Assembly: GCA_963843645.1 (NCBI GenBank)
Contig: CAWJLE010000003.1
Span: 620,001 to 684,000, forward strand
Direction: 5' to 3'
DNA length: 64,000 bases
Source: CAWJLE01 sp963843645
Lineage (GTDB): Bacteria > Chloroflexota > Anaerolineae > DAOTYC01
Positions 34,010-42,544 of the stretch are shown here, one piece after another. The stretch's first letter is position 1; every line of letters starts with the position of its first letter. Made by a program: the position numbers and the translations under genes. The notes under the pieces are model-generated. The model made no database searches. It saw only the letters and a program-made list of their open reading frames with translations, and had not been told where the DNA came from.

Positions 34010-34432
34010 ATGGAAATCGGCGGCTTTCAGTTCCCAGACGATCTCTACTACGATCTGGAGCACAACTGGGCGCGCATAGAGGGCGACCGGGCCACCGTCG
34101 GCATCACCGATTTTGCGCAGTCCATCGCAGGCGAGATCGTGTACGCGGAAGTGCCCCGCGTCGGCCGCAAGATTGAACTGGGCAAGCCCTTCATGTCGAT
34201 GGAATCGGGCAAATGGGTCGGCCGCATCAAAGCCATTGTTAGCGGCCAGATCACCGAGGCCAACGAGGAGATCGAATTCGACAGCACTGTGATCAACAGC
34301 TCACCCTACGAGCAGGGTTGGTTGGCAGCAGTCGAGATCGGGGCTCCCGCTGAGGTGGCAGGGCTACTGAAACCGAGCGATCCGAAGTTCCGGGCCCACA
34401 TCGCGGAGCAGAAGGCAAAGTACGGCAAGTAG
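34010..34432 (+). CDS. GcvH-like lipoyl carrier protein
   Basis: 140 residues. The GcvH fold is clear: HNWARIEGDRATVGITDFAQ, GEIVYAEVPRVG and, at the lipoylation site, SMESGKWVGRIKA with Lys 68 in place of the usual ESVKA. No glycine-cleavage genes are present. A GcvH-like protein encoded 31 bp after an HdrD-like protein recalls the lipoate-binding proteins (LbpA) of sulfur-oxidising Hdr-like systems, where the lipoyl arm carries sulfane sulfur. The lipoate genes at 40579-43975 could modify it. AGGAGG precedes the ATG. Confidence 0.85.
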   Translation: MEIGGFQFPDDLYYDLEHNWARIEGDRATVGITDFAQSIAGEIVYAEVPRVGRKIELGKPFMSMESGKWVGRIKAIVSGQITEANEEIEFDSTVINSSPYEQGWLAAVEIGAPAEVAGLLKPSDPKFRAHIAEQKAKYGK

Positions 34433-34504
34433 TTGGCCGTGCCACCGTCACCGCAGCGTGCCAGTTCGGACTGGCAGGCCCTGGCGAATATCCCAAAGGA
34501 ACGT

Positions 34505-34915
34505 ATGAGCACCGAGATTCTTGCCGTGTACCTTGGAGAGAAACGCACCGAGGTCTCCGTTGGAGGCCGCAGTTGCGTTCTGGAAAACCTGACTTTGGCG
34601 GACGGCCCCGCAACCAGCTTGTGTCCGGTGGAATTGCTGGGTGCGGCCGTTGCGGGTTGAATTGTTCTGACTTTAGCAGCGGTCGCTGCGAACAAACACA
34701 TGACTCTTGACCGGCTGGCGGTGGTTACCACGTTCGATCTTTCGCTGGTTCCCGGAACCGGCACTCGGGCAGGCTTTGCGAGTCGCATCGAAATCGATGG
34801 CCGACTCGACGAGCGAGAGCGAACGATCTTGTTGAACTCAGCGCGCCACTGTGACGTGCACAAAATTCTCGAAGGCCAGGTGTCGTTCGAGGACCAGTTG
34901 GTAGTCAACCCCTAA
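34505..34915 (+). CDS. OsmC-like protein with in-frame UGA (probable selenocysteine 52)
   Basis: 136 codons from ATG 34505 (AAGGA upstream) to the stop at 34915, the normal OsmC length, with TGA at 34658-34660. Up to the TGA the protein ends LCPVELLGAAVAG; after it, in the same frame, it continues IVLTLAAVAANKHMTLDRLA. In OsmC/YhfA proteins this position is the redox-active Cys (ELLLxALAxC). The second conserved Cys is kept as Cys 116 in ARHCDVHKIL. A GGUC-loop hairpin follows the UGA (34676-34689). OsmC/Ohr proteins reduce organic hydroperoxides using thiols. The trxB gene follows at 34961. A stop mutation is less likely, because everything downstream is conserved. Confidence 0.82.
34661..34690 (+). 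promoter_or_regulatory. Bacterial SECIS-like hairpin of the OsmC-like gene
   Basis: Fifteen bases after the UGA, GCAGC (34676-34680) and GCTGC (34685-34689) pair around the loop GGTC, with two further U-A pairs beyond one mismatch. The loop G lies 21 nt from the UGA. A loop that starts with G (GGUC in E. coli fdhF) at this distance is the hallmark of SelB-binding elements. Confidence 0.75.
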
Positions 34916-34960
34916 CTGTGCCATGGGTCGACCCCATGGCCGCAATGAGGTGTTAGCATC

Positions 34961-36014
34961 ATGGACTTGAGTTTTTCCGTAAAAGCAACCACGTCCCCGG
35001 AGCAAGCGCACGCCCAGGGCAGAGAAAAGGCCCCAGACCAGCGTCCTTCTATCGAAAACCTGCTCATCATCGGCGGTGGACCAGCCGGTTTCACAGCTGC
35101 CTTGTATGCCGCCCGGGCTCGTCTCACTCCTTTGGTCCTCGTTGGCCCCGCGCCGGGAGGGCAAGCCGCCACGACCGATCTCATGGAGAACTTCCCTGGA
35201 TTTCCAGAGGGCATCGGCGGCCAGGCGCTGGCCTCGCTCATGCAGGAGCAGTGCGAGAGCTTCGGTGCTGAGTTGCGAGTGGAAGAAGTGACCGACGTCG
35301 ACTTCACGCATCGGCCGTTCAAGATCACCACCTATGACGGCGAGTACCTCGCCAAGACGCTGATTCTGGCCACCGGTGCGCGGCCGCTGGCGCCTGGGAG
35401 TGCCCGGAGAAGAGAAATTCATCGGCCGTGGTGTCTCGTTCTGCGCGACCTGCGATGGATTCTTCTATCGTGAGAAGACGGTCGTGGTCGTCGGGGGCGG
35501 CGACAGTGCGGTGGACGAAGCGCTGTTCCTGTCTAAATTCGCGAGCAAGATTTACGTCGTCCACCGTCGCAACGAGTTGCGGGCAAACAAGCTCAGTCAG
35601 AACCGCTTGTTCGCCAACCCCAAGGTTGAGATGGTCTGGAGCACAGTCGTCGAGGAGGTGCTGGGTGAACATCGCGTCCGCGGCATCCGAACTCGACGCG
35701 TCGACACCGGCGAGATCGGCGAGCTGGCCACGGACGGCGTGTTCGTTTACGTCGGGCTGGACCCCAACACTCGACTTTTCGAAGGTGCGTTGGAGCTCGA
35801 CTCACAAGGCTACATCGTCACCAACAAGATGCAACACACGAGTGTACCGGGCATCTTCGCAGCGGGCGACGTGCAAGACCCCTATTTCCGTCAGGTCGTC
35901 ATTGCCGCCGGGACAGGCGCTGCTGCCGCCATTGAGGCCGAGCATTTCCTGGCCACAAATGAAGACGTTCCCCTGGAGCCGGACCCCGCCTGCCCAGCCC
36001 CGGCGAACGAATAG
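34961..36014 (+). CDS. trxB: Thioredoxin reductase-like flavoprotein (one frameshift)
   Basis: About 350 residues with a 30-residue N-terminal extension. FAD site: LLIIGGGPAGFTAALYAAR. The redox pair is FCATCDGFFY (CATC), as in thioredoxin reductases. NADPH site: VVVVGGGDSAVDEALFL and VVHRRNELRA, whose basic residues indicate NADPH. C-terminal FAD motif: GIFAAGDV. The frame breaks at about 35385-35395 (after ATGARPL the family sequence LGVPGEEKFIGRG continues in the next frame); removing one G of CTGG restores it. It sits directly behind the OsmC-like selenoprotein and may supply it with electrons through a thioredoxin. Confidence 0.9.
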
Positions 36015-36038
36015 TCCCGTCGCTGAATTCGGACATCA

Positions 36039-36080
36039 TATGACAGGTGGCTGCCGTGTATACGGCAGCCACCTGTCATA
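36039..36080. terminator. Perfect 19-bp hairpin between convergent genes
   Basis: Arms 36039-36057 and 36062-36080 with a 4-nt loop GTAT, 25 bp past trxB and 51 bp before the end of the convergent permease gene. No long T tract on either side. Confidence 0.8.
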
Positions 36081-36130
36081 ATCTTCATCTGCTCGACGGT
36101 GTTCGCTCCACCTGGCGTGACCGTCCACAC

Positions 36131-37012
36131 TTATCCTCGGGTTCCCTGAAGCCTCGGATCCAACACGTCACGCAATGCGTCCCCCATCAGGTTCCAGCCG
36201 AGCACGAACAGCAAGATCGCCCCGCCAGGGAAAACGACAATGTGCCAGTGCTTTGCCAGCGCAGGAATCCAATTGCGAGCGAAGCTGATCAGCTGCCCCC
36301 AGTCAGCGTAGCCCACCTGCGCGCCGAGCCCGAGGAAACTGAGCGCCGCGAAGTTCAGCACGTACGACCCGATATCCATTGAGGCCGTCACCATGACGGA
36401 GAAGATGGCGTTGGGAATAACATGCCGCACCAGAATCCGCCTGTTCGAGGCACCCACAGCTCTCGCCGCGAGGATGTAATCGCGTTCTTTCACGGTAAGG
36501 ATATCACCACGGATCAGGCGGGCGTAACTCGTCCATCCGAACATGATCAAGGCTACCATACCGGTCAAAATGCCACGGCCCAACCTGGCCTGCAACACCG
36601 CTGACATGGTCAGCGCCGCCAGCAGGTAAGGGAACGCCATGAACAACTCAACGATGCGCATGAGCAGTTCGTCCACCCACCCGCCGTAGTACGCTGCAAT
36701 GGAGCCGACCGTCAAGCCAATCGTCACGGTGAAGGCCGTGATGATGAGTCCCACCTGAAACGCGGTCCGCGTCCCCCACACGACGCCGTAAAACAAGTCA
36801 AACTGACCTTCCGTCGTACCAAAAATGTGTTCCGCGCTCGGCGGGCTGGGCTCCATCGCGAAGCCGTCTTTCGGAATGATGTACGGGTCGCGCTGGCCCG
36901 GCCTCGGCGGAGCGATCCAGGGCGCCGCCACGGCCACTACGATGAACATCACTACCAGCACCAGGCCCAAGGCAGAGGTCGGATTTCGAAGGAATCTTTT
37001 CGCCGTTTTCAC
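36131..37012 (-). CDS. Dipeptide/oligopeptide ABC transporter permease (DppC-like)
   Basis: 293 residues, five to six membrane helices, N-terminal OppC_N segment (FLRNPTSALGLVLVVMFIVV split around the first helix). The permease EAA motif reads DYILAARAVGASNRRILVRHVIPN. The periplasmic loop between helices 1 and 2 (GFAMEPSPPSAEHIFGTTEGQ) is typical of the family. Its ATG overlaps the stop of the DppB-like gene by 4 bp, so the two permeases are translated together. No ATPase subunits are in the window. Confidence 0.9.
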   Translation of the reverse strand: MKTAKRFLRNPTSALGLVLVVMFIVVAVAAPWIAPPRPGQRDPYIIPKDGFAMEPSPPSAEHIFGTTEGQFDLFYGVVWGTRTAFQVGLIITAFTVTIGLTVGSIAAYYGGWVDELLMRIVELFMAFPYLLAALTMSAVLQARLGRGILTGMVALIMFGWTSYARLIRGDILTVKERDYILAARAVGASNRRILVRHVIPNAIFSVMVTASMDIGSYVLNFAALSFLGLGAQVGYADWGQLISFARNWIPALAKHWHIVVFPGGAILLFVLGWNLMGDALRDVLDPRLQGTRG

Positions 37013-38040
37013 GCCAGTCTAACCCTTGGGTCCAGGAATCCGTACAACACGTCAACCGCCAGGTTGCCCAGCACCAGAATGATGGCGTTGAACATCGTGA
37101 ACCCGAGTACGGCAACCACGTCGAGGTGTACCGCAGCATCCGCGAAGAACCAACCCATGCCTCGGTAGTTGAAGATCGTCTCAGTGATTACGACGCCGTT
37201 CAGCAGGGTGATCAGCGTCAACCCACCGATCGTTGCCACCGGGATCAAAGCATTAGGCCGGGCGTGCCGTTTGATCACATCTCGCTCCGTCAGTCCCTTC
37301 GCACGCGCCGTGGTGACGTAGTCCTGCCGCAGCGTCTCCAGCATCGAGGAACGCGTGACCCGCAAGATGAGCGCCCAATCGAGGTAAGACAGGGTCAGAG
37401 CAGGCAGAACCAGATGCCTTAACGCATCGACGAAAACATCGAAACGTCCATTCAAGAGTCCGTCGACAGTATTCATGCCGGTGTACGCGTGAAAAGCGCC
37501 CGATGATGTGATCTGAGCCGCCCAGTCTGAGAGTCGCCCGGCCGGGAACCAATCCAATCGAGCGTAGAAGATCATCAACATGAGGAGACCAAAGACGAAT
37601 GTGGGGAAGGACCAGCCGATGATACTCACGATGCGAGTAATCTGGTCGATGAACTTGTTCTGGTGTGTAGCCGAAACCACGCCCAACTGTATTCCTACCC
37701 AAATGATCGGTACCACACTCCACAACGCCAGCTCCAGCGTTGCCGGAAACAAGTGACGGATGGCGTCTGCCACAGGCCGCCGACCTCGGGTGGAAAACCC
37801 GAGATCGCCATGGATGACATTGTTCGCCCAGCTCAGATATTGCTCGTAAACGGGCCGGTCCAACCCGTATTTGTGTACCAGCTGATCAATCGCCCCTCCC
37901 TGCACTTTCGGGATGTCGGAGACGTACAATGAGACGCGTTGATAGGGGGTCAAAAACTGCATCATTCCAAAGATCATGAACGAAATTCCGATAAGCAAGA
38001 ACGGTAAGACAAGCAATCGACGAATAATATAACGATACAT
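37009..38040 (-). CDS. Dipeptide/oligopeptide ABC transporter permease (DppB-like)
   Basis: 343 residues from ATG 38040 (MYRYIIRRLLVLPFLL), chosen because AGAGGA is eight bases upstream; an ATG six bases earlier abuts that site. Typical features: first helix with IGISFMIFGMMQF, the long extracytoplasmic loop, TLELALWSVVPIIW, and the EAA loop DYVTTARAKGLTERDVIKRH. It forms the membrane channel with the downstream DppC-like protein. The gene follows the solute-binding protein gene after a strong hairpin. Confidence 0.9.
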   Translation of the reverse strand: MYRYIIRRLLVLPFLLIGISFMIFGMMQFLTPYQRVSLYVSDIPKVQGGAIDQLVHKYGLDRPVYEQYLSWANNVIHGDLGFSTRGRRPVADAIRHLFPATLELALWSVVPIIWVGIQLGVVSATHQNKFIDQITRIVSIIGWSFPTFVFGLLMLMIFYARLDWFPAGRLSDWAAQITSSGAFHAYTGMNTVDGLLNGRFDVFVDALRHLVLPALTLSYLDWALILRVTRSSMLETLRQDYVTTARAKGLTERDVIKRHARPNALIPVATIGGLTLITLLNGVVITETIFNYRGMGWFFADAAVHLDVVAVLGFTMFNAIILVLGNLAVDVLYGFLDPRVRLA

Positions 38041-38065
38041 TCTCATTCCTCTGAGCCAGAGGGAA

Positions 38066-38097
38066 CGGACCGCCTGCCCAATAGTGCAGGCGGTCCG
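38066..38097 (-). terminator. Intercistronic hairpin between binding-protein and permease genes
   Basis: A perfect 12-bp stem CGGACCGCCTGC/GCAGGCGGTCCG with an 8-nt loop, no T tract. It could protect or partly terminate the upstream mRNA, giving more binding protein than permease, a common pattern in such operons. Confidence 0.6.
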
Positions 38098-38168
38098 CCC
38101 GATGTTCGAATGCCTGAAGTCGCCGATCCAGGCCAGCAGAGAATCGGCGAAATCGGATTTCGGAAGTC

Positions 38169-40160
38169 CTACTGCTTTGTCAGTGTGTAGATATTTGCGT
38201 ACGGCTCCGGCTGCAGCGGGTTGAAGTACCAACCATGGACCCAATCCTGGAAGTATCGCCGCCGCAACGGCTGGAATAGGAAAATGCTGATGGCGTTTTC
38301 ATACGCCAGATTCTGCAGCTTCTTGTAGATGGGCTCTCGAACCTTCGGATCCACGCTCGACACACCTTGCTGGATCAGGTCGGAGAACTCTGCGGCCATT
38401 TCAGCGGGGAAGTGCTGCGCTCGGGCGTAGGACCCGCTCACAGGATCCATGAAAGGCTGAACCCAATTCGATGGATCGTGGTAGTCCTCCAGCCAGCCGC
38501 TGATCAAAATCGGCAGCTTGCCTTGCGTTCGGAGGGGCAGGAATTGCGCCCACGGAATGTTTTGTACCTCTACCTTGAACTTCGGGTTGATGGACTCTAT
38601 GTTCTGTTTGATGATCTCCGCCGCTATGCGCCGCAGATCGTTGCCCGTGTTGTAGGCAAGCTGCAGATCGAAGCCTGTATCCCACAACTTGCCGCCCCAG
38701 GCCTGCTGGAACTCAGCCTTCGCTTTTTCCAGGTCGTGCGTGTACGTCGGTTGAGCGTCATCATAGCCCAGCATACCCTGGAGGATCGGTCCCTTCGGCT
38801 GAATTGCCTCGCCCTGCAAGGCCTCTTTGATATGCGCATCCCAGTCATATGCATACTCGAAGCCTTTGCGCACGTGGATGTCGGAGAAGAAGTCAGCCGG
38901 GACGCCGTTTCCGTCGAGTTTTCCGCTGCCAATGAATTGGTTCCCGCCCTCGGTGTTGATCGCGAAATTGAACATAGCTGCCGTCATTTCAGGAGATGGC
39001 AGGTCGCCGAATACCTTCAACACCCCGTTGGCGTCGCCCTCAACGCTCGGAGCCTGTTCATCCAGGCCCTTGTAGACGGTCTTTACCAGCGTGTCCGCCT
39101 GCGGATAGAATGCTGCGTCGACATCGGCGTAATCCGCGTCGCCGGCCTGCAACATGGCAAAGCGGGTGCCCCACTCCTCCACGAGACGCAGCACGACGCG
39201 CTTGATCTTGGGAGCGCCGCTCGGACCGCCGGGCCACGCCGGCTCCGTCCGCCAATAGTCGTCGTTCGCCGTCAGGACGATCTCTTCACCCGGCGTCCAA
39301 TGGTCGAGTTTGTAAGGGCCCGTGCCATTGGCCTTGTTGAACAGCACGCTCTGATCGGCCGCCGGATTGTGCCATTTGGTCCAGGTGGCGCAATCGCCGT
39401 CCCAGTCACCTTCCTTCGTCTGCCAGGCCTTACTCAAGGCACCAGACCACTGCTGCGCCACCACCTGCAGGAACCACGGCGCCGGCTTGCTCAGCTTCAG
39501 CGTTACCGTTCCCGCTGAGTCGTCCGCCGAAACCTGCTGCTGCAGGAGTTTGCACGTGTCCTCTGCCGCCTTCTTGATCGCCACAGGATCTGTTACAGGT
39601 GAGGCTCCGCTCGCTCCGGCAGTCGCTGTGATCGTCGCGCTGCCTGTCAGGTCAATCTGGCTTGCATCCTCGTAGCCCAACTTGCCCACTTCGTTGACTT
39701 TGTCGAGAATCGTAGTGACGCCGAGGATCGGGTCCAGGAACAGGGTTTGCGGCCCATCCACACGGTCCTGCAACATGCCTCGCTGGAAGGAGTAGGCGAT
39801 ATCGCTGGGCTTCAGCTCATCTCCCGAATGGAACTTGACACCTTGCCTGATGTCGAAGGTATAAGTCAGGCCGTCAGGCGACAACGTCCACTTCTCGGCC
39901 AGTGCGGGGACAAAATCATCCGCCTTCTCTTTGTTGAAGGCCACCAGGCTATCGTAGATGTTGTACTCAATTGCGCCTCCCGACGTCTCGTAGGTGTACG
40001 CGGGATCCAGAGACTCAGGCTCGCCGTAGTGGGCAACGATGAACGTGTCAGGGTTCTTCACTTCTGCCCGGTTGGGCACCGCCGGAGCGGCTCCCATCAA
40101 GACCATGGACAGAACGACCAACACAGAGAATAAGACGAACGCGTATCTCTTAGAACACAT
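38169..40160 (-). CDS. ABC transporter solute-binding protein, family 5
   Basis: About 663 residues. Signal peptide at the N-terminus (FVLFSVLVVLSMVLMGAAPA), no lipobox Cys at the cleavage site. SBP_bac_5 signatures: FIVAHYGEPESLDPAYTYET, EKWTLSPDGLTYTFDIRQGVK in two strands, FHSGDELKPSDIAYSF. An insertion of about 60 residues near residue 165-220 with TITATAGASGAS is unusual for the family. ATG 40160 is nine bases from GGGAGG; the ATG at 40169 touches it. It feeds the DppB/DppC-like permeases downstream. Confidence 0.9.
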   Translation of the reverse strand: MCSKRYAFVLFSVLVVLSMVLMGAAPAVPNRAEVKNPDTFIVAHYGEPESLDPAYTYETSGGAIEYNIYDSLVAFNKEKADDFVPALAEKWTLSPDGLTYTFDIRQGVKFHSGDELKPSDIAYSFQRGMLQDRVDGPQTLFLDPILGVTTILDKVNEVGKLGYEDASQIDLTGSATITATAGASGASPVTDPVAIKKAAEDTCKLLQQQVSADDSAGTVTLKLSKPAPWFLQVVAQQWSGALSKAWQTKEGDWDGDCATWTKWHNPAADQSVLFNKANGTGPYKLDHWTPGEEIVLTANDDYWRTEPAWPGGPSGAPKIKRVVLRLVEEWGTRFAMLQAGDADYADVDAAFYPQADTLVKTVYKGLDEQAPSVEGDANGVLKVFGDLPSPEMTAAMFNFAINTEGGNQFIGSGKLDGNGVPADFFSDIHVRKGFEYAYDWDAHIKEALQGEAIQPKGPILQGMLGYDDAQPTYTHDLEKAKAEFQQAWGGKLWDTGFDLQLAYNTGNDLRRIAAEIIKQNIESINPKFKVEVQNIPWAQFLPLRTQGKLPILISGWLEDYHDPSNWVQPFMDPVSGSYARAQHFPAEMAAEFSDLIQQGVSSVDPKVREPIYKKLQNLAYENAISIFLFQPLRRRYFQDWVHGWYFNPLQPEPYANIYTLTKQ

Positions 40161-40413
40161 AGCTCTCATCCTCCCACTGTGGGATCGCTACTCTGCGTCT
40201 CCACGTCGTTATGTTTACCTTTGACAATAAGTCACACCCCAGTCACCGAAGTCAATCTGTCGGCAAATCCTCAGAAACCCCATCACCTCCTTCCAGAATC
40301 GCTGGGCGTGAGTAAGACGTCATTAACATATGTGGAGCCCAGGTTAGATGACAACGCAAGATGGTTTTTGTCTCGCATTGCTGCTTGCACGTAGCTACCC
40401 AACCTCGGCGCGC

Positions 40414-40442
40414 ATTATACGTGACAGTCAGGAATTATGCAA
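40414..40442 (-). promoter_or_regulatory. Possible promoter of the peptide transporter operon
   Basis: Minus strand TTGCAT (40442-40437), 17 bp, TATAAT (40419-40414). It would give a leader of about 245 nt before 40160; I see no recognised riboswitch in that leader. The rest of 40170-40470 holds nothing else I can name. Confidence 0.5.
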
Positions 40443-40473
40443 AGTTGATAAACCGCGTCGGCGATATAAAAGA

Positions 40474-40522
40474 ATGTTGCATGCATTCCTCCGGTTAGAA
40501 ATCGGAGGAATGCATGCAACAT
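40474..40522 (-). terminator. Perfect 20-bp hairpin after the lipoate transferase gene
   Basis: Arms 40474-40493 and 40503-40522 with a 9-nt loop, 57 bp past the stop of the lipoate transferase gene. Weak A/T-rich sequence but no T tract follows. Confidence 0.75.
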
Positions 40523-40578
40523 CGTCGCGGTGTTGGCTCCCAGGTAATGAGCGGGAGCGTCACTGATTCATTGGAGGA

Positions 40579-41421
40579 TTATCGCTGGAGGTTCCACTCC
40601 GCAGTGGCATATTTCTCGTGCCGCAGTTGGGCGGCAGTCTGTTCTTCATAGGGCGTCAGGGGACCGGCAGCCAGGTCCAGGTTAAGACGAGCGCTGAATC
40701 CGGTTGCCATGGCTTCGGCGGCCGCCTCGAAGCTCACCGTGCGACCCAGCGCCGCCTCAAGGGTCGTTGCTTTCTCCCGCAGCTCCACCTGCAATCGGGT
40801 CCGTCGTTCGGCCGACCTCAGTCGCAGATAGCCCAGAATGCGCGTAATGTCTCCATAAAGCGGCAGGGAACCGTGCTGCAGTACCACGCCCTTGCGCCGC
40901 ATTTGTGCGCTACCGACCAGCTTGTGCCCATCCACGGTGACTTCATAGTGGGAGGGCGCATCGAAACAAACCGCCGACGTCTCTTTGGCCTGGCTGCGCT
41001 GGGGGGCAGCCTCACAGGCATCCAGACCGAGCAGGGCCAGGCCCTGCACCAGCCCCAGGCTCAAGCGGCGGTACGACTCGACGATGCCGCCAGCCACACG
41101 CGGCTCCTCCTGCGGCGCCACGATGCTGTAGGTCAGTTCGTCCGCATGCAGGACAGCGCGCCCACCCGTCGGCCGCCGGATACAATCGATCCCGGCCGCA
41201 TGGCACACTTCGAGATCTACGTCTTTTGCCATCGCCTGGGCGTATCCGACCGACAAACAGAACGGCTCCCACCCGTAGAACCGAATGGTAGGCAGCGACT
41301 TGCCCTCCGCCACCGCCAGCATCACGGCCTCATCAATCGCCATGTTGGTGGCCCCGTCGGAAAAGCCGGTGTTCAGCAGCCGCCAACTGGCGCGGACAAA
41401 CGAATCATCATCTCCAATCAT
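40579..41421 (-). CDS. LipM/LplA-type octanoyl or lipoate transferase
   Basis: About 280 residues. Motifs of the BirA/LplA/LipM family: DGATNMAIDEAVM, RRPTGGRAVLHADELTYS, VCFDAPSHYEVTVDGHKLVGSAQ split at the conserved Cys, and RKGVVLQHGSLPL. The Cys in CFDAPS and QHGSL are characteristic of LipM octanoyltransferases, which transfer octanoate from ACP to GcvH; an ATP-dependent ligase role is an alternative. ATG 41421 has AGAAAGAG seven bases upstream. Last gene of the lpd-radical SAM-transferase operon; its natural acceptor may be the GcvH-like protein at 34010. Confidence 0.85.
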   Translation of the reverse strand: MIGDDDSFVRASWRLLNTGFSDGATNMAIDEAVMLAVAEGKSLPTIRFYGWEPFCLSVGYAQAMAKDVDLEVCHAAGIDCIRRPTGGRAVLHADELTYSIVAPQEEPRVAGGIVESYRRLSLGLVQGLALLGLDACEAAPQRSQAKETSAVCFDAPSHYEVTVDGHKLVGSAQMRRKGVVLQHGSLPLYGDITRILGYLRLRSAERRTRLQVELREKATTLEAALGRTVSFEAAAEAMATGFSARLNLDLAAGPLTPYEEQTAAQLRHEKYATAEWNLQR

Positions 41422-41445
41422 GTTCACTCTTTCTGAGCTTTACTC

Positions 41446-42495
41446 TTAATCGCTGGCACCCGCACACAGATCGTCCGCATCGACTCCTGGACCCGACACC
41501 ACTGTGTTGCGGCGTGGCTCCTCAGGCAGACTCGCCGTCACCTCCAGGTCCACAACAGCCTGTCGCGCCTCATCGGGAGTCAACGGCCGAGGGTAATTGT
41601 ACATGACCCCACCCGGGCGCTCGTTGTAGTACGGTCTGTTGCAGTCCGGACAGCCGGACGTGCGAAAGGCAGCCCCATCGGCCAGCATGCTCTCGAGATC
41701 GCTGACCCCGTAGTCGAGCAATTGGCCCGCGGGCGAGAAGGAAAAGCGCGCCATCCGCAAACCTCGGACACAGATGAGGTCCCGGGCGACCTGCAACCGC
41801 CGGTAAGAGGACAAAGGTGGGGGCGTCACGCCGCTCATGGACGTTCCTCGCACCGGTGTAAACGCGAACAGCCCGACCGTCACGCTCATGTCGTGGAGCC
41901 GCTGCATCGTCTCCACCGCCTCACGTTCCGTTTCACCGAGGCCGACGATGAGGTGCGCCGCCACCTTGCCAGGATGACGGCGCGCCGCGCCTTCGAGGAG
42001 AGAGAAGATAATGTCCCAGCGGCTGCCCTTCGCCCGCTCGAAGACTCGCTCGCACGCGGCGTCGAGTCCGAAACCAATGTGGTCCACTCCCGCATCAAAC
42101 AGCACATCTATTTGGTCCAGATCGCGCGGCAAGATCGCGACGTCTACGGGGAGGTCGGGCGCCGCCGTCTTGATTGCACGAACGGCCTTTAGAGTCTGAG
42201 AGAACGAGGCCTTGCCGACCGTCACCTGAACGCACGCGCGCTTAATCGTCCGCTCACCGGCAGCTCGCGCCAGGCTCGCAACGACGACGTCCAGTGGATA
42301 GTTGGGCCACGTCACGCGCGACAGATAAAGCGCGTTGGCCTCGCTCTCGCGCGCCTGCGCGCAGAAGCCGCAGTTCATCGCACAGCGACCGCCCAACATC
42401 AGGTAGGCGGTGGTGGGGGCGGTCTCCATAGGCACCTGGTCGAGCCCAAGAACGCCCACGGTGCCCACGGAAACCCCGATTTCGCTTTCTTTCAA
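41446..42495 (-). CDS. Radical SAM protein, LipS/BioB-like (probable lipoate assembly)
   Basis: 349 residues. Radical SAM cluster motif GGRCAMNCGFCAQ (Cys 38, 42, 45), then VTVGKASFSQTLKAVRAI and GVDHIGFGLDAACERVFE, a BioB-like TIM barrel. Near the C-terminus SGCPDCNRPYYNERPGG adds a CxxC pair. Its place between lpd and a LipM-type transferase points to sulfur insertion into octanoyl groups. Two-component lipoyl synthases (LipS1/LipS2) are radical SAM proteins of this kind, but only one such gene is here. TTG start behind GAGG. A classical LipA is not in the window. Confidence 0.78.
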   Translation of the reverse strand: MKESEIGVSVGTVGVLGLDQVPMETAPTTAYLMLGGRCAMNCGFCAQARESEANALYLSRVTWPNYPLDVVVASLARAAGERTIKRACVQVTVGKASFSQTLKAVRAIKTAAPDLPVDVAILPRDLDQIDVLFDAGVDHIGFGLDAACERVFERAKGSRWDIIFSLLEGAARRHPGKVAAHLIVGLGETEREAVETMQRLHDMSVTVGLFAFTPVRGTSMSGVTPPPLSSYRRLQVARDLICVRGLRMARFSFSPAGQLLDYGVSDLESMLADGAAFRTSGCPDCNRPYYNERPGGVMYNYPRPLTPDEARQAVVDLEVTASLPEEPRRNTVVSGPGVDADDLCAGASD

Positions 42496-42544
42496 ATGAT
42501 GAGCCTCGGTTCTAAGGCGTGATCACGCATTACGCACCACGCCT

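Noticed and set aside
34658..34660. Stop codon making the OsmC-like gene a pseudogene
   Set aside because: The frame downstream is fully conserved with the second Cys, the TGA is at the catalytic Cys, and a SECIS-like hairpin follows; a second gene in the window shows the same pattern.
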